From Gemmatimonadota bacterium (GTDB lineage Bacteria > Gemmatimonadota > Gemmatimonadetes > Palauibacterales > KS3-K002), in NCBI GenBank assembly GCA_020350785.1, contig CP070722.1, positions 1,345,396 to 1,385,807 of the forward strand: a stretch of 40,412 nucleotides of DNA, given 5' to 3'. The translations under genes were made by a program, and so were the position numbers. Positions 10,962-19,878 of the stretch are shown one piece after another. The notes beneath the pieces were generated by a model. The model saw only the letters and a list, made by a program, of their open reading frames with translations, made no database searches and was not told the DNA's origin. The stretch's first letter is position 1; the number at the start of each line of letters is the position of its first letter.

Positions 10962-13238
10962 TCAGAAAGCCTGCCCGATGGAGAAATGGAGCTGCAGGCG
11001 GTTCACAAAGCCCTGCAGGCCTGACTGCTCGAAGGGGTCGTATTCGAATTCCAATGGTCTATCGTTCTCGTCTCCAAGTTGAACCACGACCGACTCCGAC
11101 CCCCCCTCCGCTTTGACATTTGCCAGGCTCACAACAGGCAGATTCACCCGACCGCCCGTGTTATAGCCGATATCGAGCCGCAGCGGCCCCACCGGGCTAT
11201 TGTAACGGATGCCCAGTCCCGGGGACCAGCTGAACTCGTCACCTCCTCGCAGCTCACCGCTGGCCGTCCACACTCGACCGACATCGACGAACGCAACGCC
11301 GCTCCATCGCTGCGGCGACAGCGGCCAACGGATCTCCAGGTTCGCCACCACGGCGTTCTCTCCGCCTACGGGGCGCGGGAAGACGTCACCCGATGTCAGG
11401 TCGCCACCGCCAGGATCGCAAATCCAGGTGTTTTTGTCAGTAATCCGCTGCGGAAAACAGTCCGGCAGCCAGCTGAGAAGATCCGCTTGAGACCCCGACA
11501 GCAGCAGGACCTTGGGCCCCAACAGGTTCTGTCCGAAACCGCGAACTGTGAACGCTCCACCAGCGTATTGACGCTTCAACGGATGCGTCACAGGCTCTTC
11601 CAAATCCTGGATATCCTCTCCCTCGATTCCTGAGCCGATGGGTCGAACAAAAGCGGCCCGCACTCTGAGCGCCAGCACCTTTCTGATGCCCAAATTCTGG
11701 TACCAGCTCGCCTCGCCCTGGCCGCGGTAATAGGCCCATTCCGAGCCCGTGAACCGCGAAGCGTGCTCGCCTTCCAAGCTAAGCCGGTAGCCCGTTGTCG
11801 GGTTGAGGACCGCGTCGGTTCGGCTCCTGGCGAACGTCAGCGCGATCCAGGAGAGCCAGCGTGGCTTCGACAGCGTCGCGATATCGTCGGGCTGACAGAC
11901 ACCAAAGTTGGCGCAGAAAAGGAAATCCGCGCTCCCCTCCTCCAGGGTGTCTCTTCCAGCGCGGAAAGTGCCGACAAGCGCCGTGCCTGGCCCGATCTCA
12001 CGGCTGAGACGGACATCGCCGCCGATGCTCCTACGTGCATAGATGCCGGGCAGGCTCTGCCGCTCACTGAAGAGGCCGAGGTTCAGCCAATTCTGCGTCC
12101 CCAGAAACCACGGTTGGCTGAAATCGGCACGCACACGCCAGTTCACTTTGTTGAAAGGGCCGCGCACCACCTCATCCTCAGCGTTGCGCACGCCCGCCTG
12201 GCTGCAAGGGAACCGTTGAGCCAATACCTGGGTCCCCAGGTTCGATAAAGCCCCACTGACTTCGAGCTTGCGCGTGCCCCCGAAGAAGTTGCGATGCGCC
12301 CAGCCCGCCTGCAGCTCGAGACACTCCGTGGTCGAGAGGCCGAATCCGAACTGCACACCGCGAACGTCCGCCTCGTTGACCTGGACCCGAATGTCGATAA
12401 TCGAATCGCTCGCTCCGGGGGAACTGGTGATGTCGACGTAGTTGAAGAGCGCAAGTGAGTAAAGACTACGCTGACTCCTGACGATCTCTTCTTCGCTGTA
12501 GGTATCGCCGCTCCGGAACGACAGCAGCCGCCTCACGTCACGCTCGGCAAGGTTCCTCGCGCCTGCCACCTCGATGTTCCCGATCCGTGACTGCGGTCCT
12601 GGCTCGGCGCGCAGCACGATGTACGCACCCAACGTGTCGGCGCTCGGGATCTCCGCGTCGACCAGCACAGCCGCGTCAGCATACCCTCGGTTACGCAGTT
12701 CGCGCTCTATCTGTTCACGGGTGGCGCTCAAATCGATCTCGCTGAAGGCTCCACCCACTTCCAGCGGTAGATCGGAAGCCACCTTCTCCCAATCCTCGAG
12801 GCCGTCCAATCCGGTCAGCTCCAGGGTGCGCACCACAACCGGCGCACCCTCCTCTATCCGGAGAGTCACCGACACCGCGCGCCCGCTTCGCGCCAACAGT
12901 GTGTCGACCGATGCCTGTCGATACCCACGCCGGAAGTAGAACACCTGGATTCTGGCGACATCCGTCCTCAACTCGCGGTATTCCAGCCGTTCTATCCGGC
13001 GAAAGGCATCTAGACCGACCCAGCAGAAAGGGGATAGGAGAATGGAGCGGCAGCCGGTAGCGCGTGTGGCGATTGCTCGTTTGATCTGATCATCGCTGAA
13101 CGCGCGGTTGCCCTCGATCCGCAGCTGACGAACGATGGGAAGAGTGTCCCGGGCCGTCGATACTTGGCTGACTCCTGTGACCGGGATTGCCAAGTGTGCG
13201 GCCACGAGGATCACGGCTGTCGACCAGGCTCTCGGCAT
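10962..13238 (-). CDS. Omp85-family outer-membrane assembly protein (BamA/TamA type)
   Basis: This is an outer-membrane protein of the Omp85 superfamily, with N-terminal POTRA domains followed by a 16-strand barrel region. POTRA-like strands include VRQLRIEGNRAFSDDQIKRA and IGNIEVAGARNLAERDVRRL. The C-terminal half has barrel features such as GGAFTVRGFG and a final strand ending in F (LHFSIGQAF). I chose the ATG at 13238 (758 residues) because a clean signal peptide follows it (MPRAWSTAVILVAAHLAIPV). In-frame TTG 13322 and ATG 13301 would add an arginine-rich leader ahead of it. Eight cysteines occur in nearby pairs, unusual for this family. The tamB-like gene begins one base downstream, favouring a TamA role, but BamA cannot be excluded because I cannot see the rest of the genome. 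Confidence 0.92.
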   Translation of the reverse strand: MPRAWSTAVILVAAHLAIPVTGVSQVSTARDTLPIVRQLRIEGNRAFSDDQIKRAIATRATGCRSILLSPFCWVGLDAFRRIERLEYRELRTDVARIQVFYFRRGYRQASVDTLLARSGRAVSVTLRIEEGAPVVVRTLELTGLDGLEDWEKVASDLPLEVGGAFSEIDLSATREQIERELRNRGYADAAVLVDAEIPSADTLGAYIVLRAEPGPQSRIGNIEVAGARNLAERDVRRLLSFRSGDTYSEEEIVRSQRSLYSLALFNYVDITSSPGASDSIIDIRVQVNEADVRGVQFGFGLSTTECLELQAGWAHRNFFGGTRKLEVSGALSNLGTQVLAQRFPCSQAGVRNAEDEVVRGPFNKVNWRVRADFSQPWFLGTQNWLNLGLFSERQSLPGIYARRSIGGDVRLSREIGPGTALVGTFRAGRDTLEEGSADFLFCANFGVCQPDDIATLSKPRWLSWIALTFARSRTDAVLNPTTGYRLSLEGEHASRFTGSEWAYYRGQGEASWYQNLGIRKVLALRVRAAFVRPIGSGIEGEDIQDLEEPVTHPLKRQYAGGAFTVRGFGQNLLGPKVLLLSGSQADLLSWLPDCFPQRITDKNTWICDPGGGDLTSGDVFPRPVGGENAVVANLEIRWPLSPQRWSGVAFVDVGRVWTASGELRGGDEFSWSPGLGIRYNSPVGPLRLDIGYNTGGRVNLPVVSLANVKAEGGSESVVVQLGDENDRPLEFEYDPFEQSGLQGFVNRLQLHFSIGQAF

Positions 13239-13340
13239 CGCGCGAATCCGGCCACCACGAGCTTTGGGGCTCCTGGCTCGGCCACGTCCTGCGCTGATCA
13301 TCGGCCGAGTTGTCCGACGCAAGCGGTCAGCAGGCCGACT

Positions 13341-14210
13341 TCAGACAACGGGGCTGAGCTCCGGCTCACCTTCCGATCGAGTGGACGCATCAAAGTACTG
13401 CCTGCGACCGCGTGGGAATGTATGCTCACTTATCGGCATGAACCGCGACAATTCGGCAATCCATGCGTGATGCGCGATTCGAATACTGAGCTCGTCTATC
13501 GTGATGAGGTTGAAGGTATTCTTCAGGCGCTCGCGCCCGCGTCCGCGGCGCGACGTGGTCGTTCCGCACTGCGCAATCACGATTCCGCGCCGTCGCAGGT
13601 CGCCCGGAAAGAAGTCGAGTGAGTTGCCGATATAAGCACGATGCATGTGCCCGGCCAGGATGAGGTCGACACTCAGGCGCGTGAAACGCTTGAGTGCACG
13701 CCGCGCAAACGGCATCACGTTCCCACCGTCAAAGTCCGGTGGAGGAGCGAGATGATGGTGGGTCACCAGGATCCGCGCCTGCGCGTCGTCCGAGCCGTCG
13801 AAAGCCCGCTCGGCAAAGTCCAGCTGCGAACGCCGGATCCTGCCGTTCGTCAAGGTGAGACGTCGACTCGAGTTCAGCGCCACGATAACCATCTGGGAAA
13901 CCTGCGTTACCGTGTTGAGCTGATCCGAGATATAGCGCCTGTAGTTCCGATAGGGCAGCAAGAAGCGCTCCCCAAAACGGTAGAACGGCACATCGTGATT
14001 CCCAGGCGTCACGACTACGGGTGCCTTGAAGCGCTCCAGATACGCCGCCGCTTGACTGTACTCCTGGACTTTGGCCCGCTGCGTCAGGTCGCCCGAAACC
14101 ACCACGACATCGGGTTTGATCTCTTGGCTCTGCTCGACAACCGCCTCCGCCACATCCGGAAGAAACGGCTTGCCAAAATGCAGATCCGAGATATGCAGAA
14201 GCGTCGGCAC
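13341..14210 (-). CDS. Calcineurin-like metallophosphoesterase
   Basis: All five metal-binding motifs of the calcineurin-like family are present: SDLHFG near the N-terminus, VSGDLTQ, TPGNHDVP, VTHHHLAPP and AGHMHRAY. They assemble a di-metal phosphoesterase site. Close relatives include CpdA-type cyclic-nucleotide phosphodiesterases and proteins of unknown substrate, so no substrate is named. I prefer the GTG at 14210 (289 residues): the protein then begins with PTLLHISDLHFG, the usual family start, 23 bases after the lgt stop. The ATG at 14288 would overlap lgt by 55 bases and add a leader with no family features. There is no signal peptide, so the enzyme should be cytoplasmic. Confidence 0.9.
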   Translation of the reverse strand: MPTLLHISDLHFGKPFLPDVAEAVVEQSQEIKPDVVVVSGDLTQRAKVQEYSQAAAYLERFKAPVVVTPGNHDVPFYRFGERFLLPYRNYRRYISDQLNTVTQVSQMVIVALNSSRRLTLTNGRIRRSQLDFAERAFDGSDDAQARILVTHHHLAPPPDFDGGNVMPFARRALKRFTRLSVDLILAGHMHRAYIGNSLDFFPGDLRRRGIVIAQCGTTTSRRGRGRERLKNTFNLITIDELSIRIAHHAWIAELSRFMPISEHTFPRGRRQYFDASTRSEGEPELSPVV

Positions 14211-14233
14211 CCTAGTGAACCCCCGCTTCCCCG

Positions 14234-15070
14234 CTAAGCACTCGAGGCCGGTTCCCGCCTCGCGGCCCGCTGGCGGCTGAAACTCCACACCCCGATGGCA
14301 CCTACGATGACCAGCGCCACACTGATCGTTTGCGCCAAGGTGAAGGTCCCAAAGAAGCGGTCATCCTTGGCCCGGAACAGCTCGACGAAGGCACGCTCGC
14401 AGCCGGCCAAGATTAGATACAGCCAGAACAACCAGCCCGCTTTGCGCGAGTGCTTACGCAGGCGCCAGAGAAACACAAGAATCAGCAGTGAAAGCGCTAT
14501 CTCATAGAGTTGCGTGGGGTGCACACGCAGCACCTCCCAGTCGGGAATCGCCTCCGGAATCTCCAGACCGAACGACCCCCGCAGACTGCCCGCCGTTGAC
14601 GGCGGCGCCCCCCGCGGAAACGCCATGCCGATCCAACTATCCGTCGGACGACCGTAGTCGTCGCCGACCAGGAAACAGCCGACCCGGCCAACCGCGTAGG
14701 CCGCAGGCAGCGCCAGCGCCGCCGCGTCGGCGACCTGACCCACGGGCAGCCGCTCGCGGCGCGCCATGATGATCACACCAAGGCAGCCGCCGAGAAACCC
14801 GCCGTACCAGACCAGGCCGGCACGGGAGAACAACGTCGGCAAGGGATCACGCACCAGGAGTGGCCAGTTGAGAAAGGCGTAATAGAGCTTGGCGCCCACG
14901 ATACCGCCCACCAACGCGCCCAGAATCAACGACCAGGCCGCATCCTTGCTGTGTCCCTTGCGTTGCAGCTCGACGCTCGTCACCCAGCCCGCCGCGAGGA
15001 ATGCCAGTCCAAGCATCAAGCCGAAGCTGGTGAACTCGATTCCCTTTAACCTGAACAGTATCGGATACAT
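14234..15070 (-). CDS. lgt: Prolipoprotein diacylglyceryl transferase
   Basis: Lgt transfers diacylglycerol from phosphatidylglycerol to the lipobox cysteine of prolipoproteins, the first step of bacterial lipoprotein maturation in the cytoplasmic membrane. The 278-residue protein is polytopic. It has the Lgt signature region as GRVGCFLVGDDYGRPTD, plus the HPTQLYE motif. The segment matching the E. coli H103 region reads VWYGGFLGG, with Y in place of H, as in many Lgt proteins outside Proteobacteria. The ATG at 15070 begins the usual MYPILFRLKG start. tsaD lies upstream with a 37-base gap and the phosphoesterase follows. Its product should modify lipoproteins such as the TlpA-like protein encoded nearby. 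Confidence 0.95.
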   Translation of the reverse strand: MYPILFRLKGIEFTSFGLMLGLAFLAAGWVTSVELQRKGHSKDAAWSLILGALVGGIVGAKLYYAFLNWPLLVRDPLPTLFSRAGLVWYGGFLGGCLGVIIMARRERLPVGQVADAAALALPAAYAVGRVGCFLVGDDYGRPTDSWIGMAFPRGAPPSTAGSLRGSFGLEIPEAIPDWEVLRVHPTQLYEIALSLLILVFLWRLRKHSRKAGWLFWLYLILAGCERAFVELFRAKDDRFFGTFTLAQTISVALVIVGAIGVWSFSRQRAARREPASSA

Positions 15071-15107
15071 GCTTCCTTCTCTCTATGCTTCCGCCCGACG
15101 CGCCTAC

Positions 15108-16136
15108 TCAGACGATCCCAGGCATCGGCAAATCGGCTTCTGCGTTGAGGTCGAGCCCGGATCGCTCGCCGAGACCAAGTCGGTAGCGCGCCGCCCGCGC
15201 CACCATCGCCGCATTGTCCGTGGCCAGGCGCGGGGACGGCACGATGAGCTCACCCTCCCGACCCAGGCGGCCGCGGATCGCTGCCGCCAAAGCACCGTTG
15301 CGTGCCACCCCCCCTCCCAGGACCACTCGCTGGCATCGCGAAGCACGCACGGCTCGCAGAGTCTTCTCGGTCAGCTGCTCGACCGCAGCGGACTGGAAGG
15401 CAGCGCAGAGGTGCGCAACCTCCTTCTCCAAGCGGCCCTCCGCTTCGAGCTCCCGCACACGCATTAGCACAGCCGTCTTCAGTCCGCTGAACGACATGTC
15501 GTAATAGTCGTCGTCTTCTTCGCGCTGGGCCGCCCGCACCATCGGGGTCGAGAACGGATGTCGAGATCCGTCGCCCTCACGAGCCAAACGCTCGATCAGG
15601 GGACCGCCCGGGTAACCCAGCCCCAGTAGACGCGCCACTTTGTCGAAGGCTTCCCCGGCTGCATCATCCCGCGTCTGACCCAAGAGATGATAGCGTCCCC
15701 AGCTCTCCACATACAGCAACAGTGTATGCCCGCCGGAGACCAACAGGGCGACGAACGGCGGCTCCGCCCGCCCGTCCTCCAATGCGCCGGCGAAAAGGTG
15801 AGCCTCCATGTGATGGATTCCAATGAACGGCTTTCCCAGCGCGTAGGCCGCAGCTTTCACCCAGTTCAATCCAACCAGGAGCGATCCGATCAACCCGGGA
15901 CCTGCGGTTACGGCAAACGCATCGACATCGCCGATGCTCGTGCCGGCCTCAGCCAGCGCCCGTACCACGACATGGTCGATGACCTTGACCTGCGCTCTCG
16001 AGGCGACCTCCGGCACGATACCACCGAATTCGCCGTGCATGTCCTGTGTGGCAATCACGTGACCCAAGAGACCGCCATCGCGCCCCAGAATCGCCGCCGA
16101 CGTATCATCGCAAGACGTTTCGACCGCCAATATCAT
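15108..16136 (-). CDS. tsaD: tRNA N6-threonylcarbamoyladenosine transferase TsaD
   Basis: TsaD transfers the threonylcarbamoyl group to A37 of ANN-decoding tRNAs, working with TsaB and TsaE. The N-terminus reads MILAVETSCDDTS, the iron-binding motif is HHMEAH (in GIHHMEAHLFAG), and SGGHTLL, GYPGGP and GGGVARNG motifs of the ASKHA fold are present. The product is 342 residues, close to E. coli's 337. The ATG at 16136 matches the family N-terminus; an in-frame GTG at 16178, immediately after the ybbR stop, would add 14 residues without family support, though a GGAGGAAGG site lies between the two. No tsaB, tsaE or tsaC is visible in the window. Confidence 0.97.
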   Translation of the reverse strand: MILAVETSCDDTSAAILGRDGGLLGHVIATQDMHGEFGGIVPEVASRAQVKVIDHVVVRALAEAGTSIGDVDAFAVTAGPGLIGSLLVGLNWVKAAAYALGKPFIGIHHMEAHLFAGALEDGRAEPPFVALLVSGGHTLLLYVESWGRYHLLGQTRDDAAGEAFDKVARLLGLGYPGGPLIERLAREGDGSRHPFSTPMVRAAQREEDDDYYDMSFSGLKTAVLMRVRELEAEGRLEKEVAHLCAAFQSAAVEQLTEKTLRAVRASRCQRVVLGGGVARNGALAAAIRGRLGREGELIVPSPRLATDNAAMVARAARYRLGLGERSGLDLNAEADLPMPGIV

Positions 16137-16178
16137 CAAATCGCTCAACGCAAGCCTCGCAATGACCCCTTCCTCCAC

Positions 16179-17180
16179 TCAGGAACCCGAGGCAGTCGCA
16201 CTCACCAGTCGAACCGAGTCCGGCTCGACGCTGATCTCCAAGTAAGGCCCGGGTGCTCGAAACAGAACCGGCAACCGCGTCAACGTGTCTCTGACGCCCG
16301 CCACCTCGACCCAGATCTCCAGGTCAGACTCCTGCACAACCTCCACGGCACCCTGGGGGCCAGCAACGGTTACCGCGGCCCCAGCGGGCTCCAGGCCCAA
16401 CCCGGCAGCCAGATCGCCTTCGACTCGCAGCGGGACGCCCGCGAAAACCCTCTCCAACCGGGGCTCGACTCGCTGCATGACCCGAACGCTGGTCGTCGAA
16501 AGCTTGACCAGGCCTTGTGGGTCGGGAGGCTCCAGGGGCACCGGCGCGTCAACTGACGACCGGACTCGCTCTCGCACCCAGCGGCGCGTAAACACCGAGT
16601 CGATGGCCGCCACCACCGTCGCCGGACCGTCCACCGCCACGACGCTCGGTTCGATTCGCAATGGGCTCGCCACCGCGAAGCCGTCGTCCAGTCGAACCTC
16701 GATCTTGGGCGCCACTGGCACGAGCTTCCCTTCGCGTGGCTCGAATTCCAGTCGGAGTCGCTTCGGCTCGAGATCGACGGCCCGGACATCCAGCAACTCG
16801 CGACCTCCTCTCCCACGCACATCCTCCGGATCGAGCTCGATCTCCACGACCGCGTCTTCGACGCTGTCGATCGAGAGGAACAGCTCGGGCCTCGAGAAGG
16901 AGAGCGCAGCCAGATCAATCGCGCGCCCGGTCAACACCACGGATATCGCGTCCGAGAGCTTTGCCTCAGAGGGGGTAAGCTGGATCAGGCGGCCGAGTGC
17001 CGGCTCCCTCCCCGTCAAGACGTACCGTGGATCATGATCGATATAGAGGTCTGCCCCGATCGTTTGCTGTGCCTGGGTTCGCGCCGAGACGGCCACCCAA
17101 AGAAACAGTGACACGAGAGTGCCCGTCAGCATGTACGGCCAGTTTCTGCGCAGAATCCGCCGCCAATCTTTCATGCTCAC
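16179..17180 (-). CDS. YbbR-domain membrane-anchored protein (CdaR-like)
   Basis: The 333-residue protein has a short basic N-terminus, one membrane helix (about 14-30, within NWPYMLTGTLVSLFLWVAVS) and an extracytoplasmic region rich in YbbR-like beta modules, such as LTPSEAKLSDAISVVLTGRA and EPSVVAVDGPATVVAAIDSV. In Firmicutes a YbbR protein (CdaR) regulates the diadenylate cyclase CdaA encoded next to it. Here cdaA is not adjacent: the neighbours are a TlpA-like lipoprotein gene (4-base ATGA overlap) and tsaD. A link to cyclic di-AMP is therefore possible but unproven. The ATG start fits the membrane anchor. Confidence 0.85.
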   Translation of the reverse strand: MSMKDWRRILRRNWPYMLTGTLVSLFLWVAVSARTQAQQTIGADLYIDHDPRYVLTGREPALGRLIQLTPSEAKLSDAISVVLTGRAIDLAALSFSRPELFLSIDSVEDAVVEIELDPEDVRGRGGRELLDVRAVDLEPKRLRLEFEPREGKLVPVAPKIEVRLDDGFAVASPLRIEPSVVAVDGPATVVAAIDSVFTRRWVRERVRSSVDAPVPLEPPDPQGLVKLSTTSVRVMQRVEPRLERVFAGVPLRVEGDLAAGLGLEPAGAAVTVAGPQGAVEVVQESDLEIWVEVAGVRDTLTRLPVLFRAPGPYLEISVEPDSVRLVSATASGS

Positions 17181-17719
17181 ATTCCAAGAAGCTCTTCGAT
17201 CAGAGCCTGGTTCGCCGGCGAATCCCAGTCGGTGGCTCCGATCAACCGCTTGACGATCCGCCCCTCCTTATCCAACACGAACGTCTCCGGCACACCTATG
17301 GTATTGAGTAGTCCAGAGATGCGAGATTCCGGGTCGAGCAGGATCGGAAACTCCAATCCATGCTCGTGGACGAATTCCTCAACGTTCTCACGATAGCCGG
17401 GACCGGCATCTATCGACACTGCCAGCACGTTGAACCCGTGCTCCCTATAACGCTCGTAGCTCGCCTGGATCGGCGGCATCTCCACCCGGCAAGGCCCACA
17501 CCACGTCGCCCAGATGTTGACCAGCACCACCCTGCCCCTCTGGCTGGCCAGCGAGATCTCCTGCCCCGACAGATCCGGCGCGCTGTAGTCCGGAGCCCGA
17601 TCTCCCACCTCGGCGCCGCGCTCGTCCCCTCCGATGCAAGCGGCCAGGGCCAACAAGAGCATACCCGAGACCGGCCGGAAACGACTTCGCAGCGAGGCTG
17701 GCCGTGCTGAGAAGTCCAA
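17177..17719 (-). CDS. TlpA/ResA-like thioredoxin-fold lipoprotein
   Basis: The protein has a lipobox (LALAAC) followed by a redoxin/TlpA domain. The active site is W-C-G-P-C in NIWATWCGPCRVEM, and a cis-proline loop appears as GVPETFVLDKEG. Such proteins reduce disulfides of exported proteins or apocytochromes on the outer side of the cytoplasmic membrane. The start is unsettled. TTG 17719 gives a 30-residue lipoprotein signal with a basic n-region and a GGGGAGG site about 11 bases upstream. TTG 17785 gives a longer leader; ATG 17662 leaves too little signal sequence. The gene overlaps ybbR by 4 bases. A partner oxidoreductase such as CcdA is not in the window. Confidence 0.88.
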   Translation of the reverse strand: MDFSARPASLRSRFRPVSGMLLLALAACIGGDERGAEVGDRAPDYSAPDLSGQEISLASQRGRVVLVNIWATWCGPCRVEMPPIQASYERYREHGFNVLAVSIDAGPGYRENVEEFVHEHGLEFPILLDPESRISGLLNTIGVPETFVLDKEGRIVKRLIGATDWDSPANQALIEELLGM

Positions 17720-17846
17720 CCGCGAACGGGCCTCCCCGTACAGTCGACGCTCGTTCCTCACTCTGCCCCCCACAGCGTCATCCAACCCGCCTTTCGATCG
17801 CTGGCCGGGTCGGCGAGATCGCGGACCCCGGCGTCCTAACCGGACC

Positions 17847-18650
17847 TCAGGACCTGATCGCCACCGTCAGCAGGACCCGCGTCCCCCGCGCTACCCTGCT
17901 CCCAGCGGCTGGCGACTGGTTCAGCACCGTCCCCGGCGCCGCGGCGGTCGCGGAATCCTCGTCGATATCTCCCACCTCGAGGCCCAGTCGTTCCAACGTG
18001 GCGCGCGCCTCGACCAACGTCCGCTCCAGCAGATCCGGCACCTGCACCACCCTGGAACCCGAGCTGACCAATATGCGCACGCTATCCCCCAGAGCCAGGT
18101 TGGCGCCCGGCGCGGGGCGCGTGCCTACGACCTGACCGACATCAACGTCCGCGTCCACCCAGGTAACCTCGATCTCGAAGCCCGCCTGAGCCAGGGCGAT
18201 TTCGGCTTGCTCGTGGTGCATTCCGACGACAGCCGGCAGGGGATGCTGGCCCGCTCCCAAGCTCACGATCACCCTGATCGCCGTTCCCGGCTCCGCCATC
18301 TGACTCGCTAGCGGTTCCTGGGCCACGATCGTGCCAGCCGGCTGTTTGTGCTCCAGGCCGCCTAACTCGTCGAGCATCAGGCCCGCACGTTCAGCCAGCG
18401 CGCGCCCGTCCTCGCGCGTCTTCCCCACCAGATCCGGGACACGTTTGAGATCCGGCCCCGTATGCTGCGACGGGAAGACGAACAGCACTACCAGGACGTA
18501 GCCGATGAGGATACCGGCAACCGAGATCGCTGCGGCGACTCCTGCGACGTTGAGAGGCGAAGACAGCCAGCTCTCCGCGCCGGGCCGCTCCGCCAGGGCG
18601 GGCGTGCCCACGCTATGCTCGCCGCTCGAGTCTTGCCGCATATGCCCCAT
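17847..18650 (-). CDS. Membrane-anchored protein with three PASTA domains, no kinase
   Basis: The 267-residue product has a cytoplasmic N-terminal segment of about 35 residues, a membrane helix (about 36-60, VAGVAAAISVAGILIGYVLV) and three consecutive PASTA domains. They begin near VPDLVGKTREDGRAL, PAVVGMHHEQAEIAL and VPDLLERTLVEARATL. PASTA domains bind muropeptides or beta-lactam-like ligands and usually sit outside the membrane on PknB-type kinases or PBPs. No kinase or transpeptidase domain is present here. The gene overlaps the end of rsmB by 38 bases. In many bacteria a PASTA kinase gene is found near rsmB, so this may be a reduced relic or an independent envelope protein; that is inference. 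Confidence 0.88.
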   Translation of the reverse strand: MGHMRQDSSGEHSVGTPALAERPGAESWLSSPLNVAGVAAAISVAGILIGYVLVVLFVFPSQHTGPDLKRVPDLVGKTREDGRALAERAGLMLDELGGLEHKQPAGTIVAQEPLASQMAEPGTAIRVIVSLGAGQHPLPAVVGMHHEQAEIALAQAGFEIEVTWVDADVDVGQVVGTRPAPGANLALGDSVRILVSSGSRVVQVPDLLERTLVEARATLERLGLEVGDIDEDSATAAAPGTVLNQSPAAGSRVARGTRVLLTVAIRS

Positions 18651-19878
18651 CCACTCCGTCGCGCTGAGGAAGAATGTTCAGCTCCCATGCCGGCCCAGAG
18701 GTTCCCAGGCTCATCTGCACGTCCGGTGACGGCGCGCGCTCGAAATCGGCTCGCCGATCCAGAAACCACTCGACCTGTTCCCGGTTCTCCTCCGGCTCCA
18801 GAGAACAGGTTGCATAGTACAACCGGCCGCCAGGGACGACCAAGTCGGCTGCCGCATCGAGCAGTCGCCGCTGCAAGCCGATCAACGTCGAGAGATCGGC
18901 CGGTCTCAGCCGCCAGCGCCCATCCGGATGCCGCGCCAGCGTTCCGGTCCCCGTGCAGGGGACATCGAGCAGCACGACTTCCACGGGCGCCAGCGGTGGC
19001 GCTGTCGCGTCGGCCAACACCAGGTGCAAGTGCCGGAACTTCAACCGCTCCCGGTTCTCAGACAAGCGCGCGAGGCGCGCCCTCGAGACATCGCAAGCCC
19101 ACACCCGATGACCGCGTCCCGCCAGCACGACCGCTTTTCCGCCAGGTGCTGCACAAAGATCGATCACTCTGCTCCCGCGGTCTAGGGTCACAAACTCCGC
19201 CACGGCGGCAGCACCCGGGTCCTGCACCGTCGCTGGCACCAGTTCCAACGCCTTGCGCAGATCGCCGGCTTCCAGCCGAAGAGACGTCCGGCCCGGGCCG
19301 GCAACCGCCTCGATTCCGGCGACCCTCAGACGGTCGACCGCCTGCTCTCTGCTTCCGATCACCGACAGATACGTCGCCGGCCTCGAGTTGTTGTACGCTA
19401 CCAGCCTCTCGACTTCGTCTTGCGGCCACCTTGCCAGCCACCGCTCGATGAGCCACGGCGGGTGCGAGCCCCAACTGGAGAGATAGCGCGCCGGATCCGC
19501 CTCTCTCCGTGGAAAGCGGGATGCGATGTCTCGCTCGCTGCTCAGACGCCGGAGCACGGCGTTCGTCAACGCGCCCGCACCTTTCCCCCCAACTTGCTTC
19601 GCGGACTCCACAGCCTCCGAAACGGCAGCATAGGCCGGGACCCGGTCGAGCTCTACCAGCTGATAGACCCCCAGGCGAAGGACATCCAACACGTCAGGCT
19701 TGAGCTGTTGTATTCCGCCGGTAACCTGGTCGGCGATCAAATAGTCGAGGCGGCCGCGCAGTCGCAGGACGCCGAAGGCAAGCTCTTGGGCCAGTCTGCG
19801 GTCGACCTCGCTCAGCGACTCCGCGCGGCGATCAAAAGCCTGATCGACGAACGCGCCCCGCCGGACCTCACGCAACAC
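18613..19878 (-). CDS. rsmB: 16S rRNA (cytosine-967-C5)-methyltransferase
   Basis: RsmB methylates C967 of 16S rRNA. The protein starts with a NusB-like RNA-binding domain (about residues 1-140) followed by a SAM-dependent methyltransferase domain. Visible motifs are the SAM-binding VIDLCAAPGGKAVVLAG and two catalytic cysteines, in LDVPCTGTGT and YYATCSLEPEENR. The canonical GTG at 19878 gives 421 residues but cuts into the first helix of the NusB-like domain. In-frame codons upstream encode ARIAPARAVALD, which matches the family, yet no ATG, GTG or TTG occurs before the upstream stop. A CTG at 19926 is one possibility. The 3' end overlaps the PASTA gene by 38 bases. Confidence 0.95.
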   Translation of the reverse strand: MLREVRRGAFVDQAFDRRAESLSEVDRRLAQELAFGVLRLRGRLDYLIADQVTGGIQQLKPDVLDVLRLGVYQLVELDRVPAYAAVSEAVESAKQVGGKGAGALTNAVLRRLSSERDIASRFPRREADPARYLSSWGSHPPWLIERWLARWPQDEVERLVAYNNSRPATYLSVIGSREQAVDRLRVAGIEAVAGPGRTSLRLEAGDLRKALELVPATVQDPGAAAVAEFVTLDRGSRVIDLCAAPGGKAVVLAGRGHRVWACDVSRARLARLSENRERLKFRHLHLVLADATAPPLAPVEVVLLDVPCTGTGTLARHPDGRWRLRPADLSTLIGLQRRLLDAAADLVVPGGRLYYATCSLEPEENREQVEWFLDRRADFERAPSPDVQMSLGTSGPAWELNILPQRDGVDGAYAARLERRA

